DNA of 64,000 bases from Cedecea sp000277545 (GCA_050847315.1 CP193791.1), one strand, 5' to 3'; positions 1 through 8,209 are shown, numbered from the stretch's first letter. Program-made: numbers and translations. The notes: generated by a model from the letters alone, not told the origin.

Positions 1-618
1 GAAGAAGCGCTGAAGCTGGAAGACGTTAAATGGCTGGCGCAGGGCACCATCTACCCTGACGTTATCGAGTCTGCGGCCTCCGCGACCGGGAAAGCACACG
101 TCATCAAATCTCACCACAACGTGGGCGGCCTGCCGAAAGAGATGAAGATGGGCCTGGTTGAGCCGCTGCGCGAGCTGTTCAAAGACGAAGTGCGTAAGAT
201 CGGTCTCGAGCTGGGCCTGCCGTACGACATGCTTTACCGCCACCCGTTCCCAGGCCCAGGCCTTGGCGTTCGCGTGCTGGGCGAAGTGAAGAAAGAGTAC
301 TGCGACCTGCTGCGCCGCGCCGACGCTATCTTCATCGAAGAGCTGCACAAAGCCGACCTGTACAACAAAGTGAGCCAGGCGTTCACCGTGTTCCTGCCGG
401 TCCGTTCCGTGGGCGTAATGGGCGATGGCCGCAAGTACGACTGGGTTGTTTCCCTGCGTGCGGTAGAAACCATCGACTTCATGACCGCGCACTGGGCGCA
501 CCTGCCGTATGACTTCCTCGGCCGCGTGTCCAACCGCATCATCAACGAAGTGAACGGCATCTCCCGCGTGGTTTACGATATCTCCGGCAAGCCGCCGGCG
601 ACGATTGAGTGGGAATAA
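1..618 (+). CDS. guaA: GMP synthase (glutamine-hydrolysing), C-terminal part
   Basis: GMP synthetase converts XMP to GMP with glutamine and ATP, the last step of guanine nucleotide synthesis in the cytosol. The reading frame is open from base 1, so the gene enters from the left edge; 205 residues are visible of about 525 in E. coli. They cover the end of the ATP-pyrophosphatase domain and the GMPS C-terminal dimerisation domain, with the family stretches HPFPGPGLGVR and the ending KPPATIEWE, which is the usual GuaA C-terminus. A strong intrinsic terminator follows. The 3' end of guaA is a known integration site for genomic islands in enterics, but no integrase or duplicated guaA end is seen here. 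Identification is certain. Confidence 0.98.
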   Translation, partial: EEALKLEDVKWLAQGTIYPDVIESAASATGKAHVIKSHHNVGGLPKEMKMGLVEPLRELFKDEVRKIGLELGLPYDMLYRHPFPGPGLGVRVLGEVKKEYCDLLRRADAIFIEELHKADLYNKVSQAFTVFLPVRSVGVMGDGRKYDWVVSLRAVETIDFMTAHWAHLPYDFLGRVSNRIINEVNGISRVVYDISGKPPATIEWE

Positions 619-646
619 TCACTCTCTTAATTGACTAGATGTGCTG

Positions 647-671
647 AAAGCCCGCGATTGCGGGCTTTTTT
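647..671 (+). terminator. Rho-independent terminator of guaA
   Basis: A 9-bp perfect stem (AAAGCCCGC / GCGGGCTTT) with the loop GATT runs into a T tract, 29 bases after the guaA stop codon. Confidence 0.93.
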
Positions 672-685
672 ATATTTGTCTTCCC

Positions 686-1093
686 TTACTTATGCAGCTT
701 CAACCCCTTTATCACCTTATCCACCATCTTCTTCGGGCCACGCATTGCCAGGCCGACCAGGTTCATGCTGTCGACATCTTCCGCTTTGAACACTTCCCGG
801 TTGGCTGCGTCATGCCCGGTGGAAAACATGGCGTGCACGTATGGGATCAGGGTTAGCTCGCGCTCCAGGCCTTTACGGTGAGCGGTTTGCAGCCCTGCGA
901 GATCGGATTCGAAAATCAGCATCGGCTGGCCGGACAAATTGCCGTATTCGCGGCCTTTCGCATCTATGTAGGGCGCGCCCATTATTTCCGGGGAGGCGGC
1001 TGCCACGCCGGTGCCGAGAAACGCCACCACGTTCAGGCGCTGCCAGGTAGGTAAATCGTCGCGTACGATAAAGGCAATTTTGGTATCAAACAT
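686..1093 (-). CDS. DUF2000 family protein
   Basis: A 135-residue cytosolic protein that I recognise as the DUF2000 family (small proteins related to the peptidyl-tRNA hydrolase PTH2 fold, biochemical role unsettled). The start MFDTKIAFIVRDDL is preferred because AGGA lies just upstream; an ATG seven codons earlier has a poor ribosome site. The N-terminal half has the family's hydrophobic strand and the stretch NVVAFLGTGVAAASPEIMG. It lies 57 bases downstream of the AraC-type regulator on the same strand, so the two are probably co-transcribed or functionally linked. No signal peptide or membrane segment is seen. Family assignment is good; function is unknown. Confidence 0.8.
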   Translation of the reverse strand: MFDTKIAFIVRDDLPTWQRLNVVAFLGTGVAAASPEIMGAPYIDAKGREYGNLSGQPMLIFESDLAGLQTAHRKGLERELTLIPYVHAMFSTGHDAANREVFKAEDVDSMNLVGLAMRGPKKMVDKVIKGLKLHK

Positions 1094-1150
1094 CTGTCCT
1101 GCTTCTCCGTTCATCTTTCTGAGAAAGCATCATCGAAGATAACAGGGCGG

Positions 1151-2002
1151 TCAGTATAGAACGTTTGTGCAGCGGCGCTGATAGGCGACGGGGGAGAGGC
1201 GATAGGCGCGCTGGAACCAGCGTCCCATATGGCTTTGGTCGGCAAATCCGGTTTGTGTGGCGACCAGCGCAGGCTCTTTCCCCTGTGCCAGCAGCGAACG
1301 GGCAGTGCGCAGGCGGAGTCGCACCAGGTAAGCGTGGGGCGACTGGCCAAATGCCTGCTTAAACTGGCGGTTGAGCCGGAACCTGTCGATGCCGGAGTGC
1401 AGCGCGAGTTCGTCGAGGCCGATGTCCAGATGCATACGATCGTGAAGATAATTCCGGACTTCATGCATTTGCCGAAGCGCATCGTTTGAGGTGGAAGGCG
1501 GCCTGAGGCTGATGTGACGAGAAAGCAGGGCGATAAGGTGGTCGAGCGTCTGGTCGCGGGCGAGTCGCCCTTCGCGATGGTGAACGGCAAAAAACGCCTG
1601 CTGAATAGCAATGCTTAGCTGCGGGTCGTCCGCCAGGGTGTTATGGAAAGCGGCTTCCAGCGTTGCGATGTTGCCCAGCCCGCGGCGCTGCATGTGATCG
1701 CCCACCCAGGCTTGCGGCAGGTAGAGCATCGCGTAAGTAAAGCCTTCGGCTTCGGGAGCGTGGCCGTCGTGCACCGCGCCGGGTTCAATCAGAATGGCTC
1801 TTCCCGGATGGCTGGTGTGCGTGGTGCGGTGGCAGTTAAAGCGCTGGAGCCCCTGCTGCGTAACGCCGACAAGCACTTCATCATGATCGTGCGCGTCATA
1901 AGCGTGGCCGGAGAAATGGGCGTTAATACTCTCTAAACCGCTCTCTTCATCGCGGTTGATATCAACCCAGTCGCTGCTTGTTTTGTCGCGCGTTGTCATC
2001 AA
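1151..2002 (-). CDS. AraC family transcriptional regulator
   Basis: A 283-residue regulator with an N-terminal cupin-like sensor domain (about residues 20-140, with the His-rich start HAYDAHDHDEV and the P-G-A-V-H-DGH segment) and a C-terminal double helix-turn-helix AraC domain (about 180-280; GIDRFRLNRQFKQAFGQSPH and the following SLLAQGKEPALVATQTGF). This layout is that of AraC proteins regulating amino-acid or aromatic compound exporters and small enzymes. It precedes the DUF2000 gene on the same strand. The effector cannot be named from sequence. Ends within AT-rich DNA next to ccdAB. Confidence 0.88.
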   Translation of the reverse strand: MMTTRDKTSSDWVDINRDEESGLESINAHFSGHAYDAHDHDEVLVGVTQQGLQRFNCHRTTHTSHPGRAILIEPGAVHDGHAPEAEGFTYAMLYLPQAWVGDHMQRRGLGNIATLEAAFHNTLADDPQLSIAIQQAFFAVHHREGRLARDQTLDHLIALLSRHISLRPPSTSNDALRQMHEVRNYLHDRMHLDIGLDELALHSGIDRFRLNRQFKQAFGQSPHAYLVRLRLRTARSLLAQGKEPALVATQTGFADQSHMGRWFQRAYRLSPVAYQRRCTNVLY

Positions 2003-2048
2003 TCAGGCCTCGTTTTAAAACGAATTCGGTTTCCGAAAGAGGAGCAGG

Positions 2049-2360
2049 CTACTCGATGCCATAGAAAAGGAAGCTAAGCGCCGCTTTTATTGTATTTTCA
2101 TGTTCAGCCGCGCTGCAGTGTTCTGCGCCCAGGACCCGTTCAGGGATGCTCGCGAGTTCATGAGTCATCACAATAAAATCTTCACCGGCCAGATGAATGG
2201 ATGGGGTGAGTTTGTCCGTGCGTGGCCCTTTATAGTTTTCAGCAGGGAATAAAGGAATGACGACTCGGGTGTTTCTGCGCCCAATGATGTTGCTCTGAAC
2301 ATTCAATAAATACGGGTAAGCCGTTGGCTTTCCCGTATTTTTGTAGACGGTGAATTGCAT
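2049..2360 (-). CDS. ccdB: CcdB-type toxin (DNA gyrase poison)
   Basis: A 103-residue homologue of CcdB, which traps the DNA gyrase A subunit on cleaved DNA. It begins MQFTVYKNTGK and carries the family stretches DVQS-like LNVQSNIIG, RVVIPLFP and VMTHELASIP. The C-terminus is FLFYGIE; F-plasmid CcdB ends in FWGI, where the tryptophan is needed for gyrase poisoning, and here the codon at that place is TAT (tyrosine). Chromosomal CcdB homologues vary at this position, so loss of activity cannot be assumed. The gene starts 2 bases after the ccdA stop, as in other ccd operons. The pair sits in the variable interval between guaA and yfgG. Confidence 0.92.
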   Translation of the reverse strand: MQFTVYKNTGKPTAYPYLLNVQSNIIGRRNTRVVIPLFPAENYKGPRTDKLTPSIHLAGEDFIVMTHELASIPERVLGAEHCSAAEHENTIKAALSFLFYGIE

Positions 2361-2362
2361 GA

Positions 2363-2605
2363 TTAGAACGTCCTGTAGGTGTCGGATAAAAGCCCGTTTT
2401 CTTCCGTGAGCTGGTTCAGATAGTCGATTGCGGCTTCGTTTTCTTTCTTCCAGCGAGCGGCTTCAATCTCCTTGATTTCGGCTTTTAGCGCTTTACGCAA
2501 CGTTTGTGACAAGTTGATTCCTGCCGCTTTGGCTTCCTGAATCAGATCTGGCTCTAGTGTGACGGTGACGGTTTTTTTCACTCGTATACTTGCTGATGCA
2601 GGCAT
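2363..2605 (-). CDS. ccdA: CcdA-type antitoxin
   Basis: An 80-residue antitoxin of the CcdA family. The N-terminal part (SIRVKKTVTVTLEPDLIQEAKAAGINLSQTL) is a ribbon-helix-helix DNA-binding domain; the charged C-terminal tail (EIEAARWKKENEAAIDYLN and NGLLSDTYRTF) is the flexible arm that wraps CcdB. It is the first gene of the two-gene operon. An inverted repeat lies 44 bases upstream and is the likely operator for the CcdA-CcdB complex. Chromosomal copies of this system are common in enterobacteria, usually in other places such as beside folA. Confidence 0.92.
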   Translation of the reverse strand: MPASASIRVKKTVTVTLEPDLIQEAKAAGINLSQTLRKALKAEIKEIEAARWKKENEAAIDYLNQLTEENGLLSDTYRTF

Positions 2606-2648
2606 GGCTCCTCCTCAAGAACTGTGTTTTTGTATGTGTTAATAACGC

Positions 2649-2671
2649 ATACAGTAGCACATATACTGTAT
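2649..2671. promoter_or_regulatory. Probable ccdAB operator
   Basis: Perfect 8-bp inverted repeat ATACAGTA-N7-TACTGTAT upstream of ccdA. Its symmetry fits the autoregulatory site of a ribbon-helix-helix antitoxin; role inferred from position. Confidence 0.6.
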
Positions 2672-2816
2672 GGCTAAAATATCACCAAATATCTTTGGTT
2701 AAAAATCGACTTCATGTCCGGGTTTCAAGCCCGCTATATAAATCCCGAGTGATCTGCTAAAACATCTGGCGATCCGACTCCGGCAAAAGTTAAACAAGAC
2801 TGAGGTAACGAGCACC

Positions 2817-4022
2817 ATGAATAAAGCAGATCATCTCCAGGCGGTCACGGCCAAAGCCCGGGCGATCATGGCCCGGCACAATATTGAGGCTCTGGTAGTG
2901 ACCACCCCGGACAACTTTTGCCATGTCACAGGGTTTGCCAGTTTCTTTATGTACACCTTCCGCCATACCGGCGCGGCGCTGGCGGTCATTTTCCGGGATG
3001 AGAAGCTGCCTTCGTTGATCGTGATGAATGAGTTTGAGGCGGCTGGCCTGAAGTTTGATCTGGCGAACTATGAGCTGAAGACCTTCCCGGTTTGGGTAGA
3101 TGTCGACGAGCCTTTTAACCCGCAGCGGGTGGTGAAAGAGCGGCCGATTGGCCCGCCGGTGGAGGCCGTTTTCACGCTGCTCAAGTCCACATTGGCGGAT
3201 GCGGGCGTGCTGGATACAAACATCGCTATCGAGCTGAATGCGATGAGCAACGGCGGCAAGCAGACGCTGGATAAGGTGATCCCGAATCTACGGCTGGTGG
3301 ACTCCACGGCAATCTTTAATGAGCTACGGATGGTCAAAAGCCCCTGGGAGATTACCTTCCTGCGTAAAAGTGCGCAGATCACCGAGTATGGCATCAGTGA
3401 AGCCTTTAAGGCGATTGGCGCGGGCTGCTCGGCCTGGGATCTCACCGCCGCCTACAAAGCTGCCGTGATGCAGTACCCGGAGACCAACCTGTCGCGCTTC
3501 CATTTGATCTCGGTGGGCGATGACTTTGCCCCCAAATTAATCCCGAGCCGCGAACCCGTTAAACCGGGGGATTTGATCAAATTTGACTGCGGCGTGGATG
3601 TCGCCGGGTACGGTGCGGATTTGGCGCGAACCGTGGTGTTCGGGCAGCCAACGGCCATGGCCGAGCGAATCTACCAAACCATTTTGCAGGGCCACGAGCA
3701 TATGCTCAGCCTGATTGGCCCGGGCGTAAAGCTCAGCCATGTGTTTAACGACACGATGAGTAAAATCAAGGCCAATGGCTTGCCGCACTATAATCGCGGC
3801 CATTTAGGGCACGGCGATGGGCTGTTCTTAGGCCTGGAAGAGGCGCCGTTCGTGAGCGCTGCGGCAACCGAAACCTTTGAACCGGGCATGGTCTTTAGCG
3901 TGGAAACGCCTTACTACGGCATCGGCGTCGGGGCGATCATGCTGGAAGATATGTTGCTCATCACCGATGACGGCTATGAATTGTTTAGCCAGTTACCGAG
4001 GACGCTACAGCGTTTTGATTAA
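2817..4022 (+). CDS. M24 family metallopeptidase (Xaa-Pro dipeptidase-like)
   Basis: A 401-residue cytosolic protein with the creatinase N-terminal domain (about 15-155) and a pita-bread M24 catalytic domain (about 165-395). The five metal ligands of the family can be seen: Asp in KFDCGVDV, Asp in YGADLART, His in RGHLGHGDGL, Glu in FSVETPYY and Glu in IMLEDMLL, so an active dinuclear metallopeptidase (aminopeptidase P, prolidase or creatinase type) is expected. The start is supported by GAGGTAACGAGCACC before ATG. It stands alone, transcribed away from ccdAB, and is followed by its own terminator. The substrate is not predictable; creatinase itself or a methyl-amino-acid hydrolase are alternatives to a peptidase. 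Confidence 0.86.
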   Translation: MNKADHLQAVTAKARAIMARHNIEALVVTTPDNFCHVTGFASFFMYTFRHTGAALAVIFRDEKLPSLIVMNEFEAAGLKFDLANYELKTFPVWVDVDEPFNPQRVVKERPIGPPVEAVFTLLKSTLADAGVLDTNIAIELNAMSNGGKQTLDKVIPNLRLVDSTAIFNELRMVKSPWEITFLRKSAQITEYGISEAFKAIGAGCSAWDLTAAYKAAVMQYPETNLSRFHLISVGDDFAPKLIPSREPVKPGDLIKFDCGVDVAGYGADLARTVVFGQPTAMAERIYQTILQGHEHMLSLIGPGVKLSHVFNDTMSKIKANGLPHYNRGHLGHGDGLFLGLEEAPFVSAAATETFEPGMVFSVETPYYGIGVGAIMLEDMLLITDDGYELFSQLPRTLQRFD

Positions 4023-4030
4023 GCTTAATT

Positions 4031-4052
4031 CGGGGCATTAAGATGCCCCGTT
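4031..4052 (+). terminator. Terminator after the M24 peptidase gene
   Basis: Eight-bp stem CGGGGCAT-taag-ATGCCCCG followed by TT and a T-rich stretch, 9 bases after the stop codon. Confidence 0.75.
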
Positions 4053-4155
4053 AATCTCTTAATTAAGATATTGTTGTGAATTCGTGTTGTCAGCTTTGCT
4101 AAATTAAGTATCTTAATTTTGTAATGGTTGGATAGTACATTGCATTATTAAAAAT

Positions 4156-4228
4156 AAAGGAACCTGCGAGATTAATTTGTACATAAAGGGATTGTAAATA
4201 ATGCCCGATAATATCAGGCGGTTCCTTT
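4156..4228. repeat. Short inverted repeat, 73 bp
   Basis: Perfect 9-bp ends AAAGGAACC and GGTTCCTTT enclose 55 bases of AT-rich DNA between two genes. It could form the transcript end of the gene at 4247-4792 or be the relic of a small palindromic element. Role unknown. Confidence 0.4.
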
Positions 4229-4246
4229 AGGTGAAAATAACGGATT

Positions 4247-4792
4247 TTAGTATAAGCGGCTGACATCTACCATTTTTGCATGGGCGAGAGAATATTCAGC
4301 AGGCCTCAGTCTCATTCTTTGCTTAGCTAAATTCATTGCCTGCTGACTGGCGCCAGAAAAATCCTTCGGATTTTGCCCCTCGGAGATACCGCAGCCTTTT
4401 TGATAGTGAAAGTTGAATGTTTTGGGGATAACGCCAGAGTAATACTCATTTGAATACTCGGCGCTGCCTCCCTGCGCTTTGATAAAGCTGACAATATCAT
4501 TCCCTATGTGGCTGCTGGGAGGGGAACACCGAACGTAGCTTTGTTTACCGTCGCCGCCAAAGACCGTTGCTTTAAGGCTGCTCATGCTGATGTTTTTAGC
4601 CGCTAAAGCATTCTTAATTTCTCTTAAATTTTGCTGCAGCCCGACTTCTGAATCAAAATGCGCGCAGAGAAGGTAATCATGCTGCTCTGATACGGCATAA
4701 AGCCCCAGGCAGGTTTGTATTGCCGGCATGGAAAGATCAAGCCCTTCTTTTTTGAACAGGCCATATTGGCCCTGTAATACGACGACTCTCAT
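4247..4792 (-). CDS. Small protein resembling CheD-type glutamine deamidases
   Basis: A 181-residue protein with no name known to me. The start chosen (MRVVVLQGQYG) has AAGGA upstream; a longer frame without such a site begins 22 codons earlier. The N-terminal half follows the order of CheD, the chemoreceptor glutamine deamidase: QGQYGLFKK (7-15), then Cys28 in IQTCLGLYAV, then His45 in LLCAHFDS, a helix (NLREIKNALAAKNISMS) and the ATVFGGDG strand-turn. The Cys-to-His distance is 17 residues, the same as Cys27-His44 in Thermotoga CheD. The catalytic threonine six residues before the cysteine is not present, though Thr27 adjoins it. The tail (about 115-181) has no match I recognise. The gene is clearly more AT-rich than its neighbours and stands alone, which suggests transfer. 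Fold assignment is by eye only. Confidence 0.55.
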   Translation of the reverse strand: MRVVVLQGQYGLFKKEGLDLSMPAIQTCLGLYAVSEQHDYLLCAHFDSEVGLQQNLREIKNALAAKNISMSSLKATVFGGDGKQSYVRCSPPSSHIGNDIVSFIKAQGGSAEYSNEYYSGVIPKTFNFHYQKGCGISEGQNPKDFSGASQQAMNLAKQRMRLRPAEYSLAHAKMVDVSRLY

Positions 4793-4946
4793 ATAATCAA
4801 TTTCCTTATTAGATGAAATATCCGCGCAAAGAATATAGCAATCTAAAAAGAATGACACGTAACCATTAGTGAGATATTTCTGTAAAACGCCAGATGCCGA
4901 ATCAGAATAATTACAGTGCGATCGGGCGTAAATAACCTGTCCGACC

Positions 4947-5564
4947 TCAGCTAAAAAATGCCAGCTTCACCGCAAATATCGCCAGGAACAGGCCGGTGGC
5001 TTTCCCCAGCAGATAAACCATGCCCGGCCGCGAACGCACTTTCTCTGCAAGCGAAGTCGTCAGGAAGATCATTATCGAACAGTAGATAAAGGTCAGCGCG
5101 GCCGCCGTACCCGCCAGAATAGCGAACGTCGGGATCCCCAGGCTACGTGCGGGGTCGATAAACAACGGCAGGAACATCACGTAGAACAGAATGGGTTTGG
5201 GGTTCATCAGAGTAATGACCATGCCCTGCAAAAACGGCGTTCTTTTACCGGTCACCGGCGGCGGCGGGGCGCTGGTTTTCGCTTTCATCAGCAGCTGCAC
5301 ACCCATCCACAGCAGGTAAGCGGCACCCAGCCACTTGATGACCTGGAAAACATGCGGCGAGGATTCGAGCAGCGCCGCCACGCCCGCGATGGCCAGCCAC
5401 AGCAGCACCTGGTCACCCAGAATAATCCCCATCAGGCAGAGATAGCCGCTGCGCGCGCCGCCTTTGCTGGCGCTGGTGATCAGGATCAGATTCCCGGGGC
5501 CGGGAATGATTAACAGCAGGATGAAAGAGACGACAAAGGTGCCGTAATGAATGATGCCGGGCAT
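4947..5564 (-). CDS. LysE/RhtB family amino-acid exporter
   Basis: A 205-residue inner-membrane protein of the LysE/RhtB superfamily, which exports amino acids such as homoserine, threonine, lysine or cysteine by proton exchange. About six hydrophobic segments are visible; the family signature IPGPGNLILITSASKGGARSGY lies near the N-terminus (about 20-41), followed by LGAAYLLWMGVQLL and the NPKPILFYVMFLP segment near residue 125. It is transcribed divergently from the LysR regulator at 5749, a common exporter-regulator pairing, with the shared control region 5565-5748. The substrate cannot be told from sequence. Confidence 0.88.
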   Translation of the reverse strand: MPGIIHYGTFVVSFILLLIIPGPGNLILITSASKGGARSGYLCLMGIILGDQVLLWLAIAGVAALLESSPHVFQVIKWLGAAYLLWMGVQLLMKAKTSAPPPPVTGKRTPFLQGMVITLMNPKPILFYVMFLPLFIDPARSLGIPTFAILAGTAAALTFIYCSIMIFLTTSLAEKVRSRPGMVYLLGKATGLFLAIFAVKLAFFS

Positions 5565-5748
5565 GCTCAGGTTTTCCTTACAGTGCTTAGTTCAGATGAT
5601 GCATTCTTGCTTTTATGCGCCGTACTGGCTGGCTTTATGATGGGAAGGAAGGCCCGTAGGCGGCAACCGAAAAGCGTGATATGTTTTCCTTATCTATGAA
5701 GAATTTCGATTTGTCGAAAGCTGCTATTTCCAATAACTGACTGAAAAT

Positions 5749-6669
5749 ATGGCCGGAATAAAGCTAAATCAGCTGGAAATGCTGATAGCCGTAGTGGAAA
5801 ACAATGGTTTCAGCGCCGCAGCCGCAGCATTGGGCTGTACTCAGTCGCGCATCAGCCATGCGATTGCCGAACTGGAACAACAGCTGAATGTGCGCCTGCT
5901 GCATCGCTCGCGCAGCGGCTGCGTGCCGACTGCCGCCTGCACGCAAATCCTCAAAGATGCGAAAAAAATCATGCAGCTGCTGGACGGTATTGAGCAGACG
6001 GCGGCGGAAGCGCCGCAGCTCGCCGGGCGCGTGCGGGTGGCCTGCTTCCGCAGCGCGACAGCGAACCTGTTGCCGCTTTACTTTGAAGCGCTGGCTACGG
6101 CGCTGCCCGATATTCATCTGGATATTGATGACAGCGCGACGGAATACCATCACCTCAACGACGCGGTGGTGTCCGGGCGGGCGGATATCGGCATTACCAT
6201 TCAGGGCTACCCGGACTCGCTGCACGGCGTGCCGTACATCAGCGACCCTTACGTACTGATGCTGCCCCGCAGCTTCCGCCTGCGGCAGCCTTTTAGCTGG
6301 CAGCAGCTGGAGAACCTGCCGTTTATCCAGCCGAACGCCAACACCTTAAGCCCCGCCGTGGAGCGCTGCCGTGAGATGGGGCTGCGTAATGAGGTGGTGC
6401 ATAAGCTGGCAAGCGACAGCGGGATAGTCGGGCTGGTGAATCAGGGCCTGGGGTTTTCCATTATGCCGTGGCTGTCGGTGCTGCCGGTGCCGGAGAATAT
6501 GCGCATTCTGGATTTGCCCCAGCCGCTGCGCCGCCATTTATTCATCGTCACCCGCCCCGAGCTGCGCCATGACAAAGTGATCGCCACGCTGATTAATTTC
6601 CTGCGCGATAAGGCGCTGATCCGCACGACCAGCGTCTGGCGCTCGGGTATGCTGGCTTTCGATTACTGA
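5749..6669 (+). CDS. LysR family transcriptional regulator
   Basis: A 306-residue LysR-type regulator: winged helix-turn-helix at about residues 5-65 (LNQLEMLIAVVENNGFSAAA and SRISHAIAELEQQLNVRLLHR) and a periplasmic-binding-protein-like effector domain from about 90 to 295. It is divergent from the LysE-type exporter, so it most likely controls that gene in response to the exported amino acid. Its last 7 bases overlap the 3' end of the convergent S66 peptidase gene. Confidence 0.88.
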   Translation: MAGIKLNQLEMLIAVVENNGFSAAAAALGCTQSRISHAIAELEQQLNVRLLHRSRSGCVPTAACTQILKDAKKIMQLLDGIEQTAAEAPQLAGRVRVACFRSATANLLPLYFEALATALPDIHLDIDDSATEYHHLNDAVVSGRADIGITIQGYPDSLHGVPYISDPYVLMLPRSFRLRQPFSWQQLENLPFIQPNANTLSPAVERCREMGLRNEVVHKLASDSGIVGLVNQGLGFSIMPWLSVLPVPENMRILDLPQPLRRHLFIVTRPELRHDKVIATLINFLRDKALIRTTSVWRSGMLAFDY

Positions 6670-7679
6670 CCGGCTTCCAGCCACTGGCTGGTCAGGGATA
6701 TGGCCTGAGTGTCAAAGTCGATGCGCATCCGCACCCCGAGCGGGAGCGTCAGCATCGGGTGCGTGTGGCAGCAGTCAAAATCAGAGACGAGGGGGATCTC
6801 GCGGCCATTCAGCACTTCCCTCAGGATGTGCAGCGGCGTTTTTCCGCTGCCCTGGTCGTCAAACAGCTCGTGTCTGCCGAGCACAATGGCGGCGATGCGG
6901 TCGAACACGCCGCACAGTAAAAGATGGGAAAACTCCCTCTCCAGCTCAGCCGCGCTTTGCAGGCTGTCCTCAATAAACAGAATATCTCCCCGGTTGATAT
7001 CGGGCATGTATTCGCTGCCCCAGATGCCGTAAAGCGTATTCAGGTTGCCGCCAATGACGCGGCCTTCTACCTTGCCTGTGCCCTCGAAGCACCAGCTGCC
7101 CGGACGCAGAGTTTTCGCCCGGGATTGTGTTTCCCAGTCGAGCATTTCCTCGGTCCACGCTGCGGGCTGGCTCAGCGTGTACGGCAGTGCCTGAGGCCGG
7201 CTGAGAATATTGAGGAAATAGTCAAACGTGCTGTCGACCAGCGGAGGGAACTCACCCAAAGAAGCCACCACCGCCGGGCCATAAAAGGTAATCAGCCCAG
7301 TTCTTTGATAGATGCCCGCCAGGAGCGCGGTTACGTCCGAATAGCCGATGATGATTTTGGGATCTTTCATCAGCTGCGCGTAGTCGATATAAGGCAGCAG
7401 CGAGTTGCTGTTTAAGCCGCCGATGGCCGAAATAATGCAGCGCACGTTCGGGTCATGCAAAAGGGCATTAAACTCATCCGCCCGCTCGCGAATGGAGCCA
7501 GAACGCCAGTAATCCTTTTTGCCTGTCAGGCTGCCTTCCTGCAGACAGAACCCCTGCGACTCAATAAACGCTTTTGCCCTTTGGTAGCGCTGTGGGGCAA
7601 ACGCGGTGGCCGCCGATGAGGGGGAAAACACGGCGATCGTGTCCCCCGCCGTTAATGGGCGGGCATAAATCTGCGGCAT
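6663..7679 (-). CDS. S66 family serine carboxypeptidase (LD-carboxypeptidase / MccF-like)
   Basis: A 338-residue protein of peptidase family S66, which includes the murein LD-carboxypeptidase LdcA and MccF, an enzyme that inactivates microcin C by cutting its peptide-nucleotide bond. The nucleophile serine is in IIGYSDVTALL, the glutamate in DILFIEDS and the histidine in CCHTHPMLTLP, so the Ser-Glu-His triad is intact. The segment RPGSWCFEGTGKVEGRVIGGNL, with a tryptophan before the substrate loop, resembles the MccF branch more than LdcA, and there is no signal peptide. It follows the P-loop kinase gene after 23 bases on the same strand. A role in self-protection or scavenging of peptidyl antibiotics is possible but inferred. 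Confidence 0.82.
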   Translation of the reverse strand: MPQIYARPLTAGDTIAVFSPSSAATAFAPQRYQRAKAFIESQGFCLQEGSLTGKKDYWRSGSIRERADEFNALLHDPNVRCIISAIGGLNSNSLLPYIDYAQLMKDPKIIIGYSDVTALLAGIYQRTGLITFYGPAVVASLGEFPPLVDSTFDYFLNILSRPQALPYTLSQPAAWTEEMLDWETQSRAKTLRPGSWCFEGTGKVEGRVIGGNLNTLYGIWGSEYMPDINRGDILFIEDSLQSAAELEREFSHLLLCGVFDRIAAIVLGRHELFDDQGSGKTPLHILREVLNGREIPLVSDFDCCHTHPMLTLPLGVRMRIDFDTQAISLTSQWLEAGQ

Positions 7680-7702
7680 GGCGACTTCTCCCTGTGGGTC
7701 AG

Positions 7703-8209
7703 TTATCGGCTGGCGGTAGCCGGGAAAACAAACTCAAACTCTTCCTGTTCAAACTCATCGGGCGCTTCCCACAGGCTGCTGGCGACTTCAAAAATCTCGT
7801 CCGGCACGACCATCGAGAAGGTTTCGCCTTGTTCGGTATTGCGGCGCTGTACGCGCTCGCGGCGAACGCTTTTGGGCGCGTCGAGGACGTGTACGCAAAA
7901 CGGAATGCCTTCTTCCTGCAGCTGGCGGAGCAGGGCTAACCTTGGGCCTTGCTGAATTAGGCCCAGCTCCAGCGCAATGCTGTTGGTGGCAAGCACCGTG
8001 CGGGCATAGCTCAGGATAAGCGCAATCAGCCGGTCTTTGCGTTCCACATACCAGGGCACAAAATTTCCGGCCGGACGGTCGGGGCTGTAGAGCCGCACGA
8101 ACCACTCGTCCAGCGCGATGTGGGTAAACCCGTCGGTTTTGGCCAGGGCTTTAGCGTAGGTCGATTTACCCGCACCAACCGGGCCTTCAATAAAGTGTAT
8201 TTGGTTCAT
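7703..8209 (-). CDS. P-loop kinase-like protein (AAA_33 type)
   Basis: A 168-residue cytosolic protein with a Walker A motif EGPVGAGKST at residues 8-17 and a short zeta-toxin or chloramphenicol-phosphotransferase-like core. DEWFVRLY follows the first strand, as in small-molecule kinases of this group, and the RRERVQRRN segment is a likely arginine-rich lid. It is the first gene of a two-gene operon with the S66 peptidase. Phosphorylation of a small substrate is expected, but the substrate is unknown. Confidence 0.72.
   Translation of the reverse strand: MNQIHFIEGPVGAGKSTYAKALAKTDGFTHIALDEWFVRLYSPDRPAGNFVPWYVERKDRLIALILSYARTVLATNSIALELGLIQQGPRLALLRQLQEEGIPFCVHVLDAPKSVRRERVQRRNTEQGETFSMVVPDEIFEVASSLWEAPDEFEQEEFEFVFPATASR

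Noticed and set aside
1..700. Genomic island integrated at the 3' end of guaA
   Set aside because: No integrase gene and no second copy of the guaA end were seen in the following 11 kb, although the gene content there is variable.
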